A stretch of DNA of 64,000 nucleotides from Alcaligenes faecalis (GCF_009497775.1 NZ_CP031012.1:124001-188000), one strand, 5' to 3'. Counted from the first letter of the stretch, positions 36,779 through 46,625 are shown. Numbers and translations are program-made. Notes: a model not told the origin generated them from the letters alone.

Positions 36779-38386
36779 TTACATGCGGAACACGCCAAAG
36801 CGGGTGTCTTCAATAGGGGCGTTCAAGGCGGCGGACAGGCCCAGGGCCAGAACGCGCCGGGTATCCGAAGGCTGGATGATGCCGTCATCCCACAAACGCG
36901 CGGTGGCGTAGTAGGGGTGGCCTTCATGTTCGTATTGTTCGCGGATGGGGGCCTTGAAGGCTTCTTCTTCCTCGGCGCTCCAGCTTTGGCCACGAGCTTC
37001 CAGGCCATCACGGCGCACGGTAGCCAGCACGCTGGCCGCCTGTTCACCACCCATGACCGAGATACGGGCATTGGGCCAGAGGAACAGCAGGCGCGGGCTG
37101 AAGGCACGGCCACACATACCGTAGTTACCGGCACCAAAGGAGCCGCCCAGAATCACGGTGAACTTGGGCACGGCCGCGGTAGACACGGCGGTGACCAGCT
37201 TGGCGCCATGACGGGCAATCCCTTCGTTCTCGTACTTGCGGCCCACCATGAAGCCGGTGATGTTTTGCAGAAACACCAAAGGCGTCTTGCGCTGGCAGCA
37301 CAGTTCAATGAAGTGCGCGCCCTTCTGTGCCGCTTCCGAGAACAGAATGCCGTTATTGGCGATGATGCCCACGGGCATGCCGTGGATATGAGCAAAGCCG
37401 GTTACCAGGGTGGTGCCAAAGCGGGCCTTGAATTCATCAAAATCCGAGTCATCCACAATGCGGGCGATCACTTCACGCACATCGTAGGGCTTGCGGGTGT
37501 CGGCCGGGATGATGCCGTTCAGTTCTTGCGGGTCGTAACGTGGCTCGCGGACTTCTTTCAGCGGCCAGGGCAGTTTTTTCTCGCGGTTCAGGCGGCCGAC
37601 GCAGCGGCGTGCCAGCTCCAGCGCATGCAGATCGTTCTCGGCAAGATGGTCGGCCACGCCGGACAGACGGGTGTGCACATCGCCACCGCCCAGGTCCTCG
37701 GCGCTGACTTCTTCACCTGTTGCGGCTTTCACCAGTGGCGGGCCACCCAGGAAGATGGTGCCCTGGTCGCGCACGATGATGGACTCATCGCTCATGGCCG
37801 GAACGTAGGCACCGCCAGCGGTACACGAACCCATTACCACGGCGATCTGTGCAATGCCCTGGGCCGACATATTGGCCTGGTTGTAGAAGATGCGGCCAAA
37901 GTGGTCACGGTCCGGGAACACGTCTTCCTGGTTGGGCAGGTTGGCCCCGCCCGAGTCCACCAGGTACACGCAAGGCAGATTGTTCTGTTGGGCAATTTCC
38001 TGGGCACGCAAATGCTTCTTCACCGTCAGCGGATAGTAAGTACCGCCCTTGACCGTCGCGTCGTTGCAGACCACTACGCATTCAATGCCTGCAATGCGGC
38101 CGATGCCCGTGATGATGCCGGCACCGGGAGACTCGTTGTTATAGACATCCTGGGCAGCCAGAGGCGAGAGCTCCAGAAAGGGAGTGCCGGGATCAAGCAG
38201 ACGTTCGACGCGCTCGCGGGGCAGCAGCTTGCCGCGACCCACATGGCGTTGCCGGGAGGATTCGGACCCACCCAAGGCGGTTTTCTGTAGCTTTTGGCGC
38301 AGATCAAGGATCAGGGCCTGCATGATTGAGGCGTTGTCCTGAAAGTCTTGGGAACGCGGATTGATGCGGGATTCAATAACTGACAT
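36779..38386 (-). CDS. liuB: Methylcrotonyl-CoA carboxylase carboxyltransferase subunit
   Basis: 535 residues, matching MCCB length. Two crotonase-like carboxyltransferase halves are visible: N-terminal [28 protein letters not shown], then [32 protein letters not shown], and C-terminal [29 protein letters not shown] with [23 protein letters not shown]. It transfers the carboxyl group from biotin to 3-methylcrotonyl-CoA, giving 3-methylglutaconyl-CoA. It precedes liuD by 14 bp. The next pathway enzyme, methylglutaconyl-CoA hydratase (liuC), usually lies between liuB and liuD but is absent here. Confidence 0.95.
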   Translation of the reverse strand: MSVIESRINPRSQDFQDNASIMQALILDLRQKLQKTALGGSESSRQRHVGRGKLLPRERVERLLDPGTPFLELSPLAAQDVYNNESPGAGIITGIGRIAGIECVVVCNDATVKGGTYYPLTVKKHLRAQEIAQQNNLPCVYLVDSGGANLPNQEDVFPDRDHFGRIFYNQANMSAQGIAQIAVVMGSCTAGGAYVPAMSDESIIVRDQGTIFLGGPPLVKAATGEEVSAEDLGGGDVHTRLSGVADHLAENDLHALELARRCVGRLNREKKLPWPLKEVREPRYDPQELNGIIPADTRKPYDVREVIARIVDDSDFDEFKARFGTTLVTGFAHIHGMPVGIIANNGILFSEAAQKGAHFIELCCQRKTPLVFLQNITGFMVGRKYENEGIARHGAKLVTAVSTAAVPKFTVILGGSFGAGNYGMCGRAFSPRLLFLWPNARISVMGGEQAASVLATVRRDGLEARGQSWSAEEEEAFKAPIREQYEHEGHPYYATARLWDDGIIQPSDTRRVLALGLSAALNAPIEDTRFGVFRM

Positions 38387-38423
38387 GGCGTGCCTGGAAA
38401 GAGAACAGAGAAAAGCCCATAAA

Positions 38424-38449
38424 ATCAGCCGGGCCGCAGCCCGGCTGAT
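38424..38449 (-). terminator. Intrinsic terminator inside the liu operon
   Basis: ATCAGCCGGG / CCCGGCTGAT, 10-bp perfect GC-rich arms with a 6-nt loop, followed on the minus strand by TTTTATGGGCTTTT. It lies between the thiolase stop (38459) and the liuB start (38386), so it should reduce liuB-liuD transcription relative to the genes upstream. Confidence 0.75.
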
Positions 38450-38458
38450 GAGCTTGCT

Positions 38459-39640
38459 TTAAACCAGCTCGACGGCCAGGGCGACAGCTTCGCCACCGCC
38501 AATGCACAGCGAGGCAATACCGCGCTTGCCGCCGGTCTTGCGCAGTGCGCCGATCAAGGTTGCCAGAAGGCGAGCACCCGATGCACCGATAGGGTGACCC
38601 AGGGCAGTGGCGCCACCGTGGATATTGACCTTGTCGTGCGGGATGTTCAGCTCTTTCATGGCGGCCATGGTGACCACGGCAAAGGCTTCGTTGATCTCGA
38701 ACAGATCAACATCGGCCACGCTCCAGCCGGTTTTATCCAGCAGCTTCTGGATAGCGGCCACAGGTGCGGTCGTGAACCAGGCGGGTTCCTGAGCGTGCTG
38801 GGTGTGAGCCACAATGCGGGCCAGTGGCGTGGCGCCCAGTTCCTTGGCTTTCTCTTCGGTGGTGATCACCATGGCGGCGGCACCGTCCGAAATGGACGAG
38901 GCGTTGGCAGCAGTAATCGTGCCGTCTTTCTTGAAAGCGGGACGCAGCGTCGGGATTTTCTCGGGCATGGCTTTGGTGGGGGCTTCGTCCTTGGCCACAA
39001 CGACATCACCCTTGCGACCAGCGATAGTGACTGGCGCAATTTCCCATTCAAAGCTGCCGTCATCGCTGGCTTGGCGAGCGCGGCGCAGCGATTCCAATGC
39101 GTAGGCGTCCTGCTCTTCGCGGCTGAATTCGTATTTGCTGGCGCAGTCTTCAGCGAACACACCCATGGCGGTGCCACGGCTGTACGCATCTTCCAGGCCG
39201 TCCATGGCCATGTGGTCATACACGGTGGAGTGACCGTAGCGGTAGCCTTCGCGGCCCTTGAGCAGCAGGTAAGGGGCATTGCTCATGCTTTCCTGACCAC
39301 CTGCCACCACCACGTCCACGCTGCCTGCCTTGAGCAGGTCGTGGGCAAACATGGCGGCTTTCAGACCGGAACCGCAAACCTTGTGAATGGTGGTGCAAGC
39401 CACGCCCTGGGGCAGACCGGCGCCCAAGGCTGCCTGGCGTGCAGGGGCCTGGCCCTGACCGGCTTGCAGCACGTTACCCATGATCACTTCGTCGACCTTG
39501 TCGGCCTGAATGCCCGAGCGCTCCATGGCCGCCTTGATGGCGACGGCGCCCAGTTCGTGGGCGGCCAGATCGGACAGGCTACCCATCATGCCGCCCATAG
39601 GGGTGCGGGCGATCGAGACGATGACAACGGAATTAGTCAT
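38459..39640 (-). CDS. Acetyl-CoA acetyltransferase (thiolase)
   Basis: 393 residues from ATG 39640, with AGGAG 7 nt upstream; the open frame continues 15 codons higher inside aceK. Thiolase motifs: active-site Cys in TTIHKVCGSGLKAAM, AGGQESMSNAPYLL, NEAFAVVTMAAMKELN, NIHGGATALGHPIGASGARL with the catalytic His, and the C-terminal Cys in ASLCIGGGEAVALAV. It splits acetoacetyl-CoA, the end product of leucine degradation, into two acetyl-CoA. The start overlaps aceK by 8 nt. A terminator follows the stop. Confidence 0.93.
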   Translation of the reverse strand: MTNSVVIVSIARTPMGGMMGSLSDLAAHELGAVAIKAAMERSGIQADKVDEVIMGNVLQAGQGQAPARQAALGAGLPQGVACTTIHKVCGSGLKAAMFAHDLLKAGSVDVVVAGGQESMSNAPYLLLKGREGYRYGHSTVYDHMAMDGLEDAYSRGTAMGVFAEDCASKYEFSREEQDAYALESLRRARQASDDGSFEWEIAPVTIAGRKGDVVVAKDEAPTKAMPEKIPTLRPAFKKDGTITAANASSISDGAAAMVITTEEKAKELGATPLARIVAHTQHAQEPAWFTTAPVAAIQKLLDKTGWSVADVDLFEINEAFAVVTMAAMKELNIPHDKVNIHGGATALGHPIGASGARLLATLIGALRKTGGKRGIASLCIGGGEAVALAVELV

Positions 39641-41501
39641 GAAAGACTCCTGGTTGCAAAGAGGAGACCGGCGCGCGCTTGGCAAACTCGTGCAGCTGCC
39701 GATCTTTGTTATATGGAAAAATATTTTCGATCCGACCTTGTGTCACTCGCAAGCGGCACTGAGTCCACCATTCAGGCTCCAGCAGTTCTGCGTGGTGGGC
39801 CATGAAGGCTTTGCGAATGCGCGGGTCGGTCAATAGAAAGTAGCCGAATTCTTCGGGAAATACATCGTTCGGGCCGATGGGGTACCAGGGTTCGCTGGCC
39901 ATTTCGGCTTCTTCGTTAGGTGCGGGCGGGATGGCGCGGAAGTTCATCTCGCGCATGTGCTGGATTTCGTCGTAGTCATAGAAGACGACGCGGCCCAGAC
40001 GGGTCACACCAAAGTTCTTGAACAGCATATCGCCTGGGAAGATGTCGGCGGCGGCCAGCTCCCGGATGGCCTTGCCGTACTGTTCCACGGCGGCATTCAG
40101 GGCGGGGTCGCTGGCCTTGTTCAGATACAGGTTCAGCGGGGTCATGCGCCGCTCAATGTAGACGTGGCGCAGCAAGATGGTGTCTTCGGACTCTTCCAGC
40201 AGGCTGGGCACTTCGCGGCGCAGCTCTTTCAGCAAGGCTTGCGAAAAACGCGCCTTGGGCAAGGCTACCTGGGCGTAATCCCAGGTGTCGGCCATGCGTC
40301 CGACACGATCATGTTTTTTGACCAGTTGGTATTTGCTGCGCACCGTGGCGTGGTCCATGCCCTGCTTTTGAATGCGGTCGCGGATCAGCTTGAACACATA
40401 GGGGTAGGACGGCAGGGTGAATACCGTCATCACCATACCGGCAATACCGGGTGCCAGATCAAAGTGATCGTGCGAGTGCGACAGGTGATGCAGAAAGTCG
40501 CGGTAGAACAGGGTCTTGCCCTGCTTCTGCAGGCCGATGGCGGTGTACAGCTCGGCCTTGGGCTTGCGGGGCAGCAGGCTGGACAGGAAGTCCACATAGG
40601 CCGACGGCGCTTCCATATCGACCAGAAAATAGGCGCGGGTAAAGCTGAACAGCGTGGACAGGTCGTCCGTGGTGTGCAGCAAGGCGTCTATATACAAGTG
40701 TCCCGAGGGGCGATGCAGGATGGCAATCGAAAACGGCAGCACTTCACCCTGATTGATCAGGCGGCCCACTACATAGGCACCCTTGTTGCGGAAGAACAGG
40801 GAGTTCAGCACCTGAATCTGGCAATCCGAGCCAATGCGCGAGCCATAGCCGCGCGGCAGACGGCGGCACAGTTGGCGCACGGCCATACGAGCCAGCGTGC
40901 GCACATCGCGCGGCAGGTCGGCAAAGGGGGCGGCCAGGCCGAAGTCGGCCAGCATACTGGTCAGGCTGGCTTCCAGACCTTCTTCGGTGGGGTAGTAGAC
41001 CCGATACGAAGGCAGCGCACCGTCCAGATAATCCGTGGCAACGGCTGGTCGCACGAAAATGAATTCGTTGCGGAAGTAGTGCCGGTGCAGCACGCGGCAG
41101 GAGACGGAGTTGAAAAAGGTCTCCGCACACTCTGGCTGGCGGTGGCCCGAGAGCAAACGCACAAATTCAGCCTTGGCCTGCAACCACAATTGCTGCTGGG
41201 CCTCGTCCAGATGAGCCGGATCGGATGGCGTGGGCTGATGCAGACGCAGGTTCTGGCTAAGCATGGATGCGCATTCGCGCACCCGTGTGGCGTAGTACTC
41301 GATACGTTCGCGCGAGAGCTGCTGAATACCATGCCAGTCGCCTGATTCGTATAAAGACTTGGCGCGCTGGGCGCTGTAGCGAAACAGCGCATAGTGGCGA
41401 TTGAACCCATCCAGCATGGCCTGGGCCACCTGGATAGCCGTCATCCCCGGTTTTTGAACCGGGGTGATGACGGTGGTTTCGCCAAAATCAGGGTTGGACA
41501 T
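39633..41501 (-). CDS. aceK: Isocitrate dehydrogenase kinase/phosphatase
   Basis: 622 residues, slightly longer than E. coli AceK (about 580). Recognisable blocks include AVRQLCRRLPRGYGSRIGSD in the N-terminal regulatory half, GMVMTVFTLPSYPYVFKLIRD with the ATP-site Lys, and DMLFKNFGVTRLGRVVFYDYDEI, which carries the catalytic and metal-binding residues. It phosphorylates and dephosphorylates isocitrate dehydrogenase, sending isocitrate to the glyoxylate shunt. It sits between liuA (12 bp upstream) and the thiolase (8-nt overlap), so it should be induced with leucine catabolism. aceA and aceB are not adjacent. Confidence 0.95.
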   Translation of the reverse strand: MSNPDFGETTVITPVQKPGMTAIQVAQAMLDGFNRHYALFRYSAQRAKSLYESGDWHGIQQLSRERIEYYATRVRECASMLSQNLRLHQPTPSDPAHLDEAQQQLWLQAKAEFVRLLSGHRQPECAETFFNSVSCRVLHRHYFRNEFIFVRPAVATDYLDGALPSYRVYYPTEEGLEASLTSMLADFGLAAPFADLPRDVRTLARMAVRQLCRRLPRGYGSRIGSDCQIQVLNSLFFRNKGAYVVGRLINQGEVLPFSIAILHRPSGHLYIDALLHTTDDLSTLFSFTRAYFLVDMEAPSAYVDFLSSLLPRKPKAELYTAIGLQKQGKTLFYRDFLHHLSHSHDHFDLAPGIAGMVMTVFTLPSYPYVFKLIRDRIQKQGMDHATVRSKYQLVKKHDRVGRMADTWDYAQVALPKARFSQALLKELRREVPSLLEESEDTILLRHVYIERRMTPLNLYLNKASDPALNAAVEQYGKAIRELAAADIFPGDMLFKNFGVTRLGRVVFYDYDEIQHMREMNFRAIPPAPNEEAEMASEPWYPIGPNDVFPEEFGYFLLTDPRIRKAFMAHHAELLEPEWWTQCRLRVTQGRIENIFPYNKDRQLHEFAKRAPVSSLQPGVFHD

Positions 41502-41513
41502 GCCTTTGCCTTT

Positions 41514-42692
41514 TTAGGCGGTTTCAGCGAACAGTTCGCGGCCGATCAGCATGCGGCGGATTTCACTGGTGCCCGCGCCGATCTCGTACAGCTTGGCATC
41601 GCGCCACAGACGGCCTGTGGGGAATTCGTTGATGTAGCCGTTGCCGCCCAGAATCTGGATGCCTTCACCAGCCATCCAGGTGGCTTTTTCAGCGCTGTAC
41701 AGGATCGCGGCAGCGCAGTCTTTACGCACGGAACGCACGTGGCCTGCACCCAGACGATCCAGGTTCTTGCCCACGGCGTAGCACAGAGCGCGGCTGGCTT
41801 GCAGGGTGGTGTACATATCGGCCACCTTGCCTTGAATCAGCTGGAATTCGCCAATGGCCTGGCCGAACTGCTTGCGATCGTGGATGTAGGGAATCACCAC
41901 ATCCATCACCGCCTGCATGATGCCCAGCGGGCCACCGGCCAGCACGGCGCGTTCGTAGTCCAGGCCGGACATCAGTACTTTGACGCCACCGTTCAGTTGG
42001 CCCAGCACGTTTTCTTCTGGCACCTCACAGTCCTGGAACACCAGTTCGCCCGTGTGGCTGCCGCGCATGCCCAGCTTGTCCAGCTTTTGGGCAACGGAGA
42101 AACCGGCAAAATCTTTTTCGATCAGGAAGGCGGTAATGCCGCGTGCACCGGCTTGCGGGTCCGTCTTGGCGTATACCACTAGGGTGTCAGCGTCCGGGCC
42201 GTTGGTAATCCACATTTTGGAGCCATTGAGCACGTAGCGATCGCCCTTCTTTTCGGCGCGCAGCTTCATGCTGACCACGTCCGAACCGGCACCGGGCTCA
42301 CTCATGGCCAGGGCACCAATATGCTCGCCGCTGATCAGCTTGGGCAGGTATTTCTGCTTCTGAGCTTCCGTACCGTTGCGGTTGATCTGGTTCACACAGA
42401 GGTTGGAGTGTGCACCGTAGGACAGGGCCACCGAGGCGCTGGCACGGGAGATTTCTTCCATTGCGATCATGTGGGCCAGATAGCCCAGGTTCGCACCACC
42501 GTATTCTTCGCTGACGGTCATGCCCAGCAAACCCATCTCACCGAACTTCTTCCACAAGTGCATGGGGAACTGGTCATCGTGATCCAGTTGAGCCGCTAAG
42601 GGGGCAATTTCGGCCTGGGAGAAGTCGGCGACAGCGTCGCGCAGCATGTCCAGGTCGGAGCCAAGATCAAAATTCAGGCCGGGCAGGCTCAT
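41514..42692 (-). CDS. liuA: Isovaleryl-CoA dehydrogenase
   Basis: 392 residues with the full acyl-CoA dehydrogenase layout. Family blocks: [91 protein letters not shown] and the C-terminal [20 protein letters not shown]. The [19 protein letters not shown] segment is typical of isovaleryl-CoA dehydrogenases. FAD-dependent oxidation of isovaleryl-CoA to 3-methylcrotonyl-CoA starts the leucine-specific branch. It is first after liuR, with GGAG upstream of the ATG and a LiuR-type operator 44 bp further upstream. Confidence 0.95.
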   Translation of the reverse strand: MSLPGLNFDLGSDLDMLRDAVADFSQAEIAPLAAQLDHDDQFPMHLWKKFGEMGLLGMTVSEEYGGANLGYLAHMIAMEEISRASASVALSYGAHSNLCVNQINRNGTEAQKQKYLPKLISGEHIGALAMSEPGAGSDVVSMKLRAEKKGDRYVLNGSKMWITNGPDADTLVVYAKTDPQAGARGITAFLIEKDFAGFSVAQKLDKLGMRGSHTGELVFQDCEVPEENVLGQLNGGVKVLMSGLDYERAVLAGGPLGIMQAVMDVVIPYIHDRKQFGQAIGEFQLIQGKVADMYTTLQASRALCYAVGKNLDRLGAGHVRSVRKDCAAAILYSAEKATWMAGEGIQILGGNGYINEFPTGRLWRDAKLYEIGAGTSEIRRMLIGRELFAETA

Positions 42693-42735
42693 GAGACACT
42701 CCGTGGAAATAAATGGGTTGTGGAATTGTATTTAT

Positions 42736-42751
42736 ATTACGTTTACGTAAA
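42736..42751. promoter_or_regulatory. LiuR operator in front of liuA
   Basis: ATTACGT-TT-ACGTAAA, embedded in the perfect 16-bp palindrome ACGTTTACGTAAACGT at 42739-42754. It lies in the liuR-liuA spacer and shares arms and 2-bp centre with the site in front of liuR. Confidence 0.8.
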
Positions 42752-42773
42752 CGTCATATATATGGGTTTTCCC

Positions 42774-43166
42774 TTATCGGGATTCCAGCTTCAACTGTTC
42801 GCTCATGGTGTGACAGATATCGAGCTGATCCTGGATTTCCTGCAAGGTCTGGTCCAGATCCTGCCGCTGGCGCTCCAGGCGCAGGCGATGCTCGTTCAAT
42901 ACCTCCTGATAGTGCTTAAGCTGGGAGGCCGTGTCCATCGGGGATTCATACATATTGATCAGCCGCAGAATCTCCGATAACTGCAGCCCCAGCCTTTTGC
43001 CGCGCAGGGCCAGCTTCAGGCGGGCGCGATCGCGGGGCTGATAAATGCGCTGAGTGCCTTGGCGCAGCGGGCTCAAGATTCCTTGATCTTCATAGAAGCG
43101 CAGGGTGCGGGGCGTGATGCCAAACTCGTGCGCCAGATCCGATATTGTCCAGGTTGTCGTTGTCAT
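42774..43166 (-). CDS. liuR: MerR-family regulator LiuR
   Basis: 130 residues. N-terminal MerR winged helix: WTISDLAHEFGITPRTLRFYEDQGILSPLRQGTQRIYQPRDRARL. The middle is a long coiled coil (SQLKHYQEVLNEHRLRLERQRQDLDQTLQEI) for dimerisation, with no cysteines for metal binding. This fits LiuR, the MerR-type regulator of leucine and isovalerate degradation in proteobacteria. It is encoded directly upstream of liuA, 81 bp away. A matching palindrome lies 11 bp upstream of its own start, indicating autoregulation. Confidence 0.92.
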   Translation of the reverse strand: MTTTTWTISDLAHEFGITPRTLRFYEDQGILSPLRQGTQRIYQPRDRARLKLALRGKRLGLQLSEILRLINMYESPMDTASQLKHYQEVLNEHRLRLERQRQDLDQTLQEIQDQLDICHTMSEQLKLESR

Positions 43167-43177
43167 TTTTAGTGTGA

Positions 43178-43193
43178 TTTACGTAAACGTAAA
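43178..43193. promoter_or_regulatory. LiuR operator in front of liuR
   Basis: TTTACGT-AA-ACGTAAA with perfect 7-bp arms, 11 bp upstream of the liuR ATG. It also lies about 90 bp before the divergent MBL hydrolase gene and might influence it. Confidence 0.8.
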
Positions 43194-43281
43194 CTATCAT
43201 GCCATAGAGCCGGGGTGCGAACTAGGGCCTTTTAGTATGGTCTGCCCTTACGCCCTACAAGAGCCATTCATTGGAGCGAGC

Positions 43282-44358
43282 ATGAATCCTAACGAACAAA
43301 AATTGAATTATCCCTGGGCAGATACCCTGCCCCCAGCGGGCGGCAGCCTGGAAGTCGCGCCGGGGGTGCGCTGGCTACGCATGCCTTTGCCCTTTGCGCT
43401 GGATCACATCAATCTGTGGCTATTGCGCGACCAAATCGATGGCCGCGAGGGCTGGACGATTGTGGACTGTGGCGTGGCTCGCCCCGAAGTGCGGGAGCTG
43501 TGGGAACAGGTTTTTCAGAATGAGCTGCAAGGCTTGCCCGTGCTGCGTGTAATCGTCACGCACATGCATCCGGATCATGTTGGTTTGGCGGACTGGCTGT
43601 GCCAGCGCTGGGATGCGCCGCTGTGGATCAGCATGACGGATTACGCGACCGCCAAGCTGTGGTCGGGTACGGGTGGACGCCAGACTGGTGCGGAAGCCGG
43701 TGGCCCGAATGGGGTGGCCGCAGAAGCGCACTTTGTCCGTCATGGCCTGCAGGATGAAAAAGCCCGCGAGCAGATTCGCAGCCGTGGGGATTACTACCCT
43801 TCGATGGTGCCTTCGGTGCCCGAGCGTTTTGTGCGCTTGATGGATGGTCAGCGTGTGGTGATTGCCGGTCGTCCCTGGCGCCTGATTGTGGGTTACGGCC
43901 ATGCTCCCGAGCATATGTCCCTGTACTGTGAGGAGCTAAAGGTGCTGATCTCCGGTGACATGCTCTTGCCGCGTATCTCCACCAATATCAGCGTGTTCGA
44001 TACCGAGCCTTTCGCCAATCCTTTGCCCTTGTATTTGAACTCCCTGCTGTCCTATCAGGACCTGGCCCCGGACACCCTGGTGCTGCCTTCGCACGGCAAG
44101 CCTTTCCGTGGCATGCACGAGCGTATTCGTCAGCAGCAGGAGCACCATGCCGAGCGCCTGGAGGAAGTGCTGGAAGCCTGTGCCCAGCCTTGTACCGCCG
44201 CCGACATTTTGCCCGTGCTGTTCCATCGCAAGCTGGACTCGCACCAGATGACTTTCGCCATGGGCGAGGCTATTGCCCACCTGCACGCCTTGTATTTCGA
44301 CGATCGTTTGCGTCGCGAGATGGGCGAGGACGGGGTTTACCGCTTTCAGCGTATTTAA
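43282..44358 (+). CDS. MBL-fold metallo-hydrolase
   Basis: 358 residues from ATG 43282, with GGAG 6 nt upstream; the open frame extends back through liuR but has no start signal. The metallo-beta-lactamase core shows the HxHxDH motif in VIVTHMHPDHVGLADWLC, a later GHAPEHMSLYCEELKVLISGDMLLPRISTN with the remaining metal ligands, and SHGKPFRG. The C-terminal 70 residues (ERLEEVLEACAQPCTAADILPVLF) fit the winged-helix tail of the lactamase-B-like hydrolases. Substrate unknown. It may be an acyl-CoA or hydroxyacyl thioester hydrolase, given its place next to the liu operon and the LiuR box. Confidence 0.8.
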   Translation: MNPNEQKLNYPWADTLPPAGGSLEVAPGVRWLRMPLPFALDHINLWLLRDQIDGREGWTIVDCGVARPEVRELWEQVFQNELQGLPVLRVIVTHMHPDHVGLADWLCQRWDAPLWISMTDYATAKLWSGTGGRQTGAEAGGPNGVAAEAHFVRHGLQDEKAREQIRSRGDYYPSMVPSVPERFVRLMDGQRVVIAGRPWRLIVGYGHAPEHMSLYCEELKVLISGDMLLPRISTNISVFDTEPFANPLPLYLNSLLSYQDLAPDTLVLPSHGKPFRGMHERIRQQQEHHAERLEEVLEACAQPCTAADILPVLFHRKLDSHQMTFAMGEAIAHLHALYFDDRLRREMGEDGVYRFQRI

Positions 44359-44471
44359 ATACCGGGGCGCCTCTTAATAAGAGGGGGCAATATAGCGACT
44401 GTTGGCATAGGCGACCGGGCCTGCTGGCCTGTGGTAGCGTAGAGCTTTTCTTGCTACCGCCTGCCGACACT

Positions 44472-45668
44472 ATGAGCTCTGATCTCGCCCTGGACACCGC
44501 CCTGCAACACACTGGTCTGGCCCCGTTCGATCCGCATACGGATGCGGCGCCGGTGGCCGTGCCCATCATGCGCACCAGTACGGTGCGCTTTCGCAATCTG
44601 GATGCCTTGGACCGTGCTCAGGCTGACAAGGCAGATCCTGAAAAACGCTCGGTTACCTACGGGCGCTCCGGTATGGATACCCATGCCGCGCTGGAGCAGG
44701 TGTTCTGTCAGCTGGAGTCTGCTACCCAGGCCTTGTTGGCACCGTCGGGCATGGCAGCCATTACCTTGGGTTTGCTGGCCTTGCTGGACTCCAGCGATCA
44801 CGTGCTGATTGCCGACAGTGCGTATGGCCCGGTGCGCTATCTGGAAAAAACCGTGCTGCGTCGCATGGGCATACAGGCCACATTCTGCGCCCCGATCCCC
44901 GAGGAAATGGCCCGTCATCTGCAGGACAACACCCGCATGGTGTACGTGGAATCACCCGGTTCCTTGCTGATGCAGATGCTGGATATGCCCGCCTTGGCCG
45001 AATTTGGCCGCAAGCATGATTTGCTGCTGGTCACCGACAATACCTGGGGCTCGGGCTATATCTATCGTCCACTGGAATTGGGCTTTGATGTGTCTATCGT
45101 GGCGGGCACCAAATACGTGGCAGGCCACTCCGATTTGATGCTGGGTGCGGTGATGTCGGCCGACCCGGAGATCAACAAGCGCTTGCACGATAATCACTAT
45201 GCTCTGGGCTTTTCCATCAGTGCGGACGATGCCTGGCTGGCTCTGCGTGGTGTTCGCACCCTGCCTATCCGTATGCGTGAAAGCGCCGCCAATGCCTTGA
45301 AGGTCTGCCAGTTTCTGGATAGCCGCCCTGAAGTCACCCGTATCTATCACCCGGCATGGCCGCAAGATCCAGGCCACGCTTTGTGGCAACGTGATTGCAC
45401 CGGCTCTAACGGCATGTTGTCGGTGCAGCTACGGCTGAGCAATGCGCAGGCCCGTGTGTTTGTGGATGCCCTGACGCTGTTTGGTATCGGCTTTTCCTGG
45501 GGTGGCTTTGAAAGTCTGGTGCAACTGGTAGATACGAGCTTCCTGGGGGGCCACAGCTATTGGGAACAAAGTCAGGACAGTTTGGTGCGCCTGCATATCG
45601 GCCTGGAGTCCACCAAGGACTTGTGTGCCGATCTGACACAGGCTTTTGAGAAGGCGGCGCAGGCTTAG
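44472..45668 (+). CDS. metC: Cystathionine beta-lyase
   Basis: 398 residues from ATG 44472; there is no clear Shine-Dalgarno sequence, but the family alignment begins here (SSDLALDTALQHTGL). PLP-dependent Cys/Met metabolism fold: SVTYGRSGMDTHAALEQVFCQLE, LLVTDNTWGSGYIYRPLELGFDVSI, and the PLP lysine in VAGTKYVAGHSDLMLGAV (Lys214). C-terminal GIGFSWGGFESLVQ is typical of MetC. It cleaves cystathionine to homocysteine, ammonia and pyruvate in methionine synthesis. It starts 113 bp after the MBL gene and is followed by a clear terminator. Confidence 0.92.
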   Translation: MSSDLALDTALQHTGLAPFDPHTDAAPVAVPIMRTSTVRFRNLDALDRAQADKADPEKRSVTYGRSGMDTHAALEQVFCQLESATQALLAPSGMAAITLGLLALLDSSDHVLIADSAYGPVRYLEKTVLRRMGIQATFCAPIPEEMARHLQDNTRMVYVESPGSLLMQMLDMPALAEFGRKHDLLLVTDNTWGSGYIYRPLELGFDVSIVAGTKYVAGHSDLMLGAVMSADPEINKRLHDNHYALGFSISADDAWLALRGVRTLPIRMRESAANALKVCQFLDSRPEVTRIYHPAWPQDPGHALWQRDCTGSNGMLSVQLRLSNAQARVFVDALTLFGIGFSWGGFESLVQLVDTSFLGGHSYWEQSQDSLVRLHIGLESTKDLCADLTQAFEKAAQA

Positions 45669-45687
45669 GCCTTTAACTGACTGCTCT

Positions 45688-45710
45688 AGCCAGGGACGCA
45701 CCCTGGCTTT
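45688..45710 (+). terminator. Terminator of metC
   Basis: AGCCAGGG-ACGCA-CCCTGGCT followed by TTT, 20 bp past the metC stop. Confidence 0.85.
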
Positions 45711-45822
45711 AATAAATGGCCCAGAATTGCAATGACGTTGGAATCCCGTATCTTCTTATAAGCCGCTGTTATCGAATTACTTACGGGCTACCGGCAGCTA
45801 ATAGATCACAGATATAGAAACA

Positions 45823-45869
45823 CCAAGGGCCCTCAAAACCGGAGCGAATCCAGTCTTGAGGGCCCTTGG
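45823..45869 (-). terminator. Terminator of dsbA
   Basis: CCAAGGGCCCTCAA / TTGAGGGCCCTTGG, 14-bp perfect arms with a 19-nt loop, then TGTTTCT on the minus strand, 25 bp past the dsbA stop. Confidence 0.75.
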
Positions 45870-45894
45870 CTGTATGGTTCAGCCAGATCGCTGA

Positions 45895-46536
45895 TTAGCC
45901 ATTGGTGACCATTTTCAGCAGCTCTTGAGCCTTGGTGATGCTTTCGTCGTAGCCATTGGCCAGTGCAGGCGAAGTCACAAACTTGCCACCCACGGCCAGG
46001 CTGGGTGTGCCCTGGATCTGGTAGGTGTTGGACAGTTCGTTGGCTTTATTGGCCTTGGTCTGTACGCCAAAAGAGTTGAAGGTCTGCTCGAAGCGGGCCT
46101 TGTCCACGCCTTGCTGGGCTGCCCAGGCCGTGATGGTCTTGGCATCAAAAATGCGCTCACGTTTCTGGTGAATGGCTTCAAACACCTTGGGATGCAGGTC
46201 CAGACGGTCCATGGCTTCCAGGGTGTAGTACAGCTTTTGCAGATCGGTCATGCCGGCATTGAAGGCAACAGGCACACGGCGCAGCACGACGTTGTCTGGC
46301 AGGCTCTTGGCCCAGGCTTCGACCTTGGGTTCCAGAATGGCGCAGTGTGGGCAGCTGTAGGAGAAGAACTCCAGCACTTCGGTTTTACCGACGCTGTCCG
46401 AGGGCTGAGCCGCAGGCAGGGTGACGTAGCCTTGGTTGGCTTGTTGAGCCAGCGCGCTGGTGGCGGGCAACAAGGTCGCCCCAGCCAACAGACTGGCACC
46501 GACCAGGGATCGTACAAACAATGCGTTCAGCTTCAT
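45895..46536 (-). CDS. dsbA: Thiol:disulfide interchange protein DsbA
   Basis: 213 residues with a signal peptide (cleavage near ATSALAQ, residue 30). The thioredoxin-fold active site is C62-P-H-C65 in VLEFFSYSCPHCAILEPKV. The cis-proline loop is IQGTPSLAVGGKF. The helical insert typical of DsbA lies between. It introduces disulfide bonds into periplasmic proteins and would be re-oxidised by DsbB, which is not in this window. It follows the SPOR-domain gene after 89 bp on the same strand. Confidence 0.95.
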   Translation of the reverse strand: MKLNALFVRSLVGASLLAGATLLPATSALAQQANQGYVTLPAAQPSDSVGKTEVLEFFSYSCPHCAILEPKVEAWAKSLPDNVVLRRVPVAFNAGMTDLQKLYYTLEAMDRLDLHPKVFEAIHQKRERIFDAKTITAWAAQQGVDKARFEQTFNSFGVQTKANKANELSNTYQIQGTPSLAVGGKFVTSPALANGYDESITKAQELLKMVTNG

Positions 46537-46625
46537 GAATCAATTTCCTTAATGGGGAAGATGAGGTCTATGACCTGTGCAATGGCGGAAAAGTTCACCT
46601 TGGGGCTGCCTTTGGCGCAAATTGC

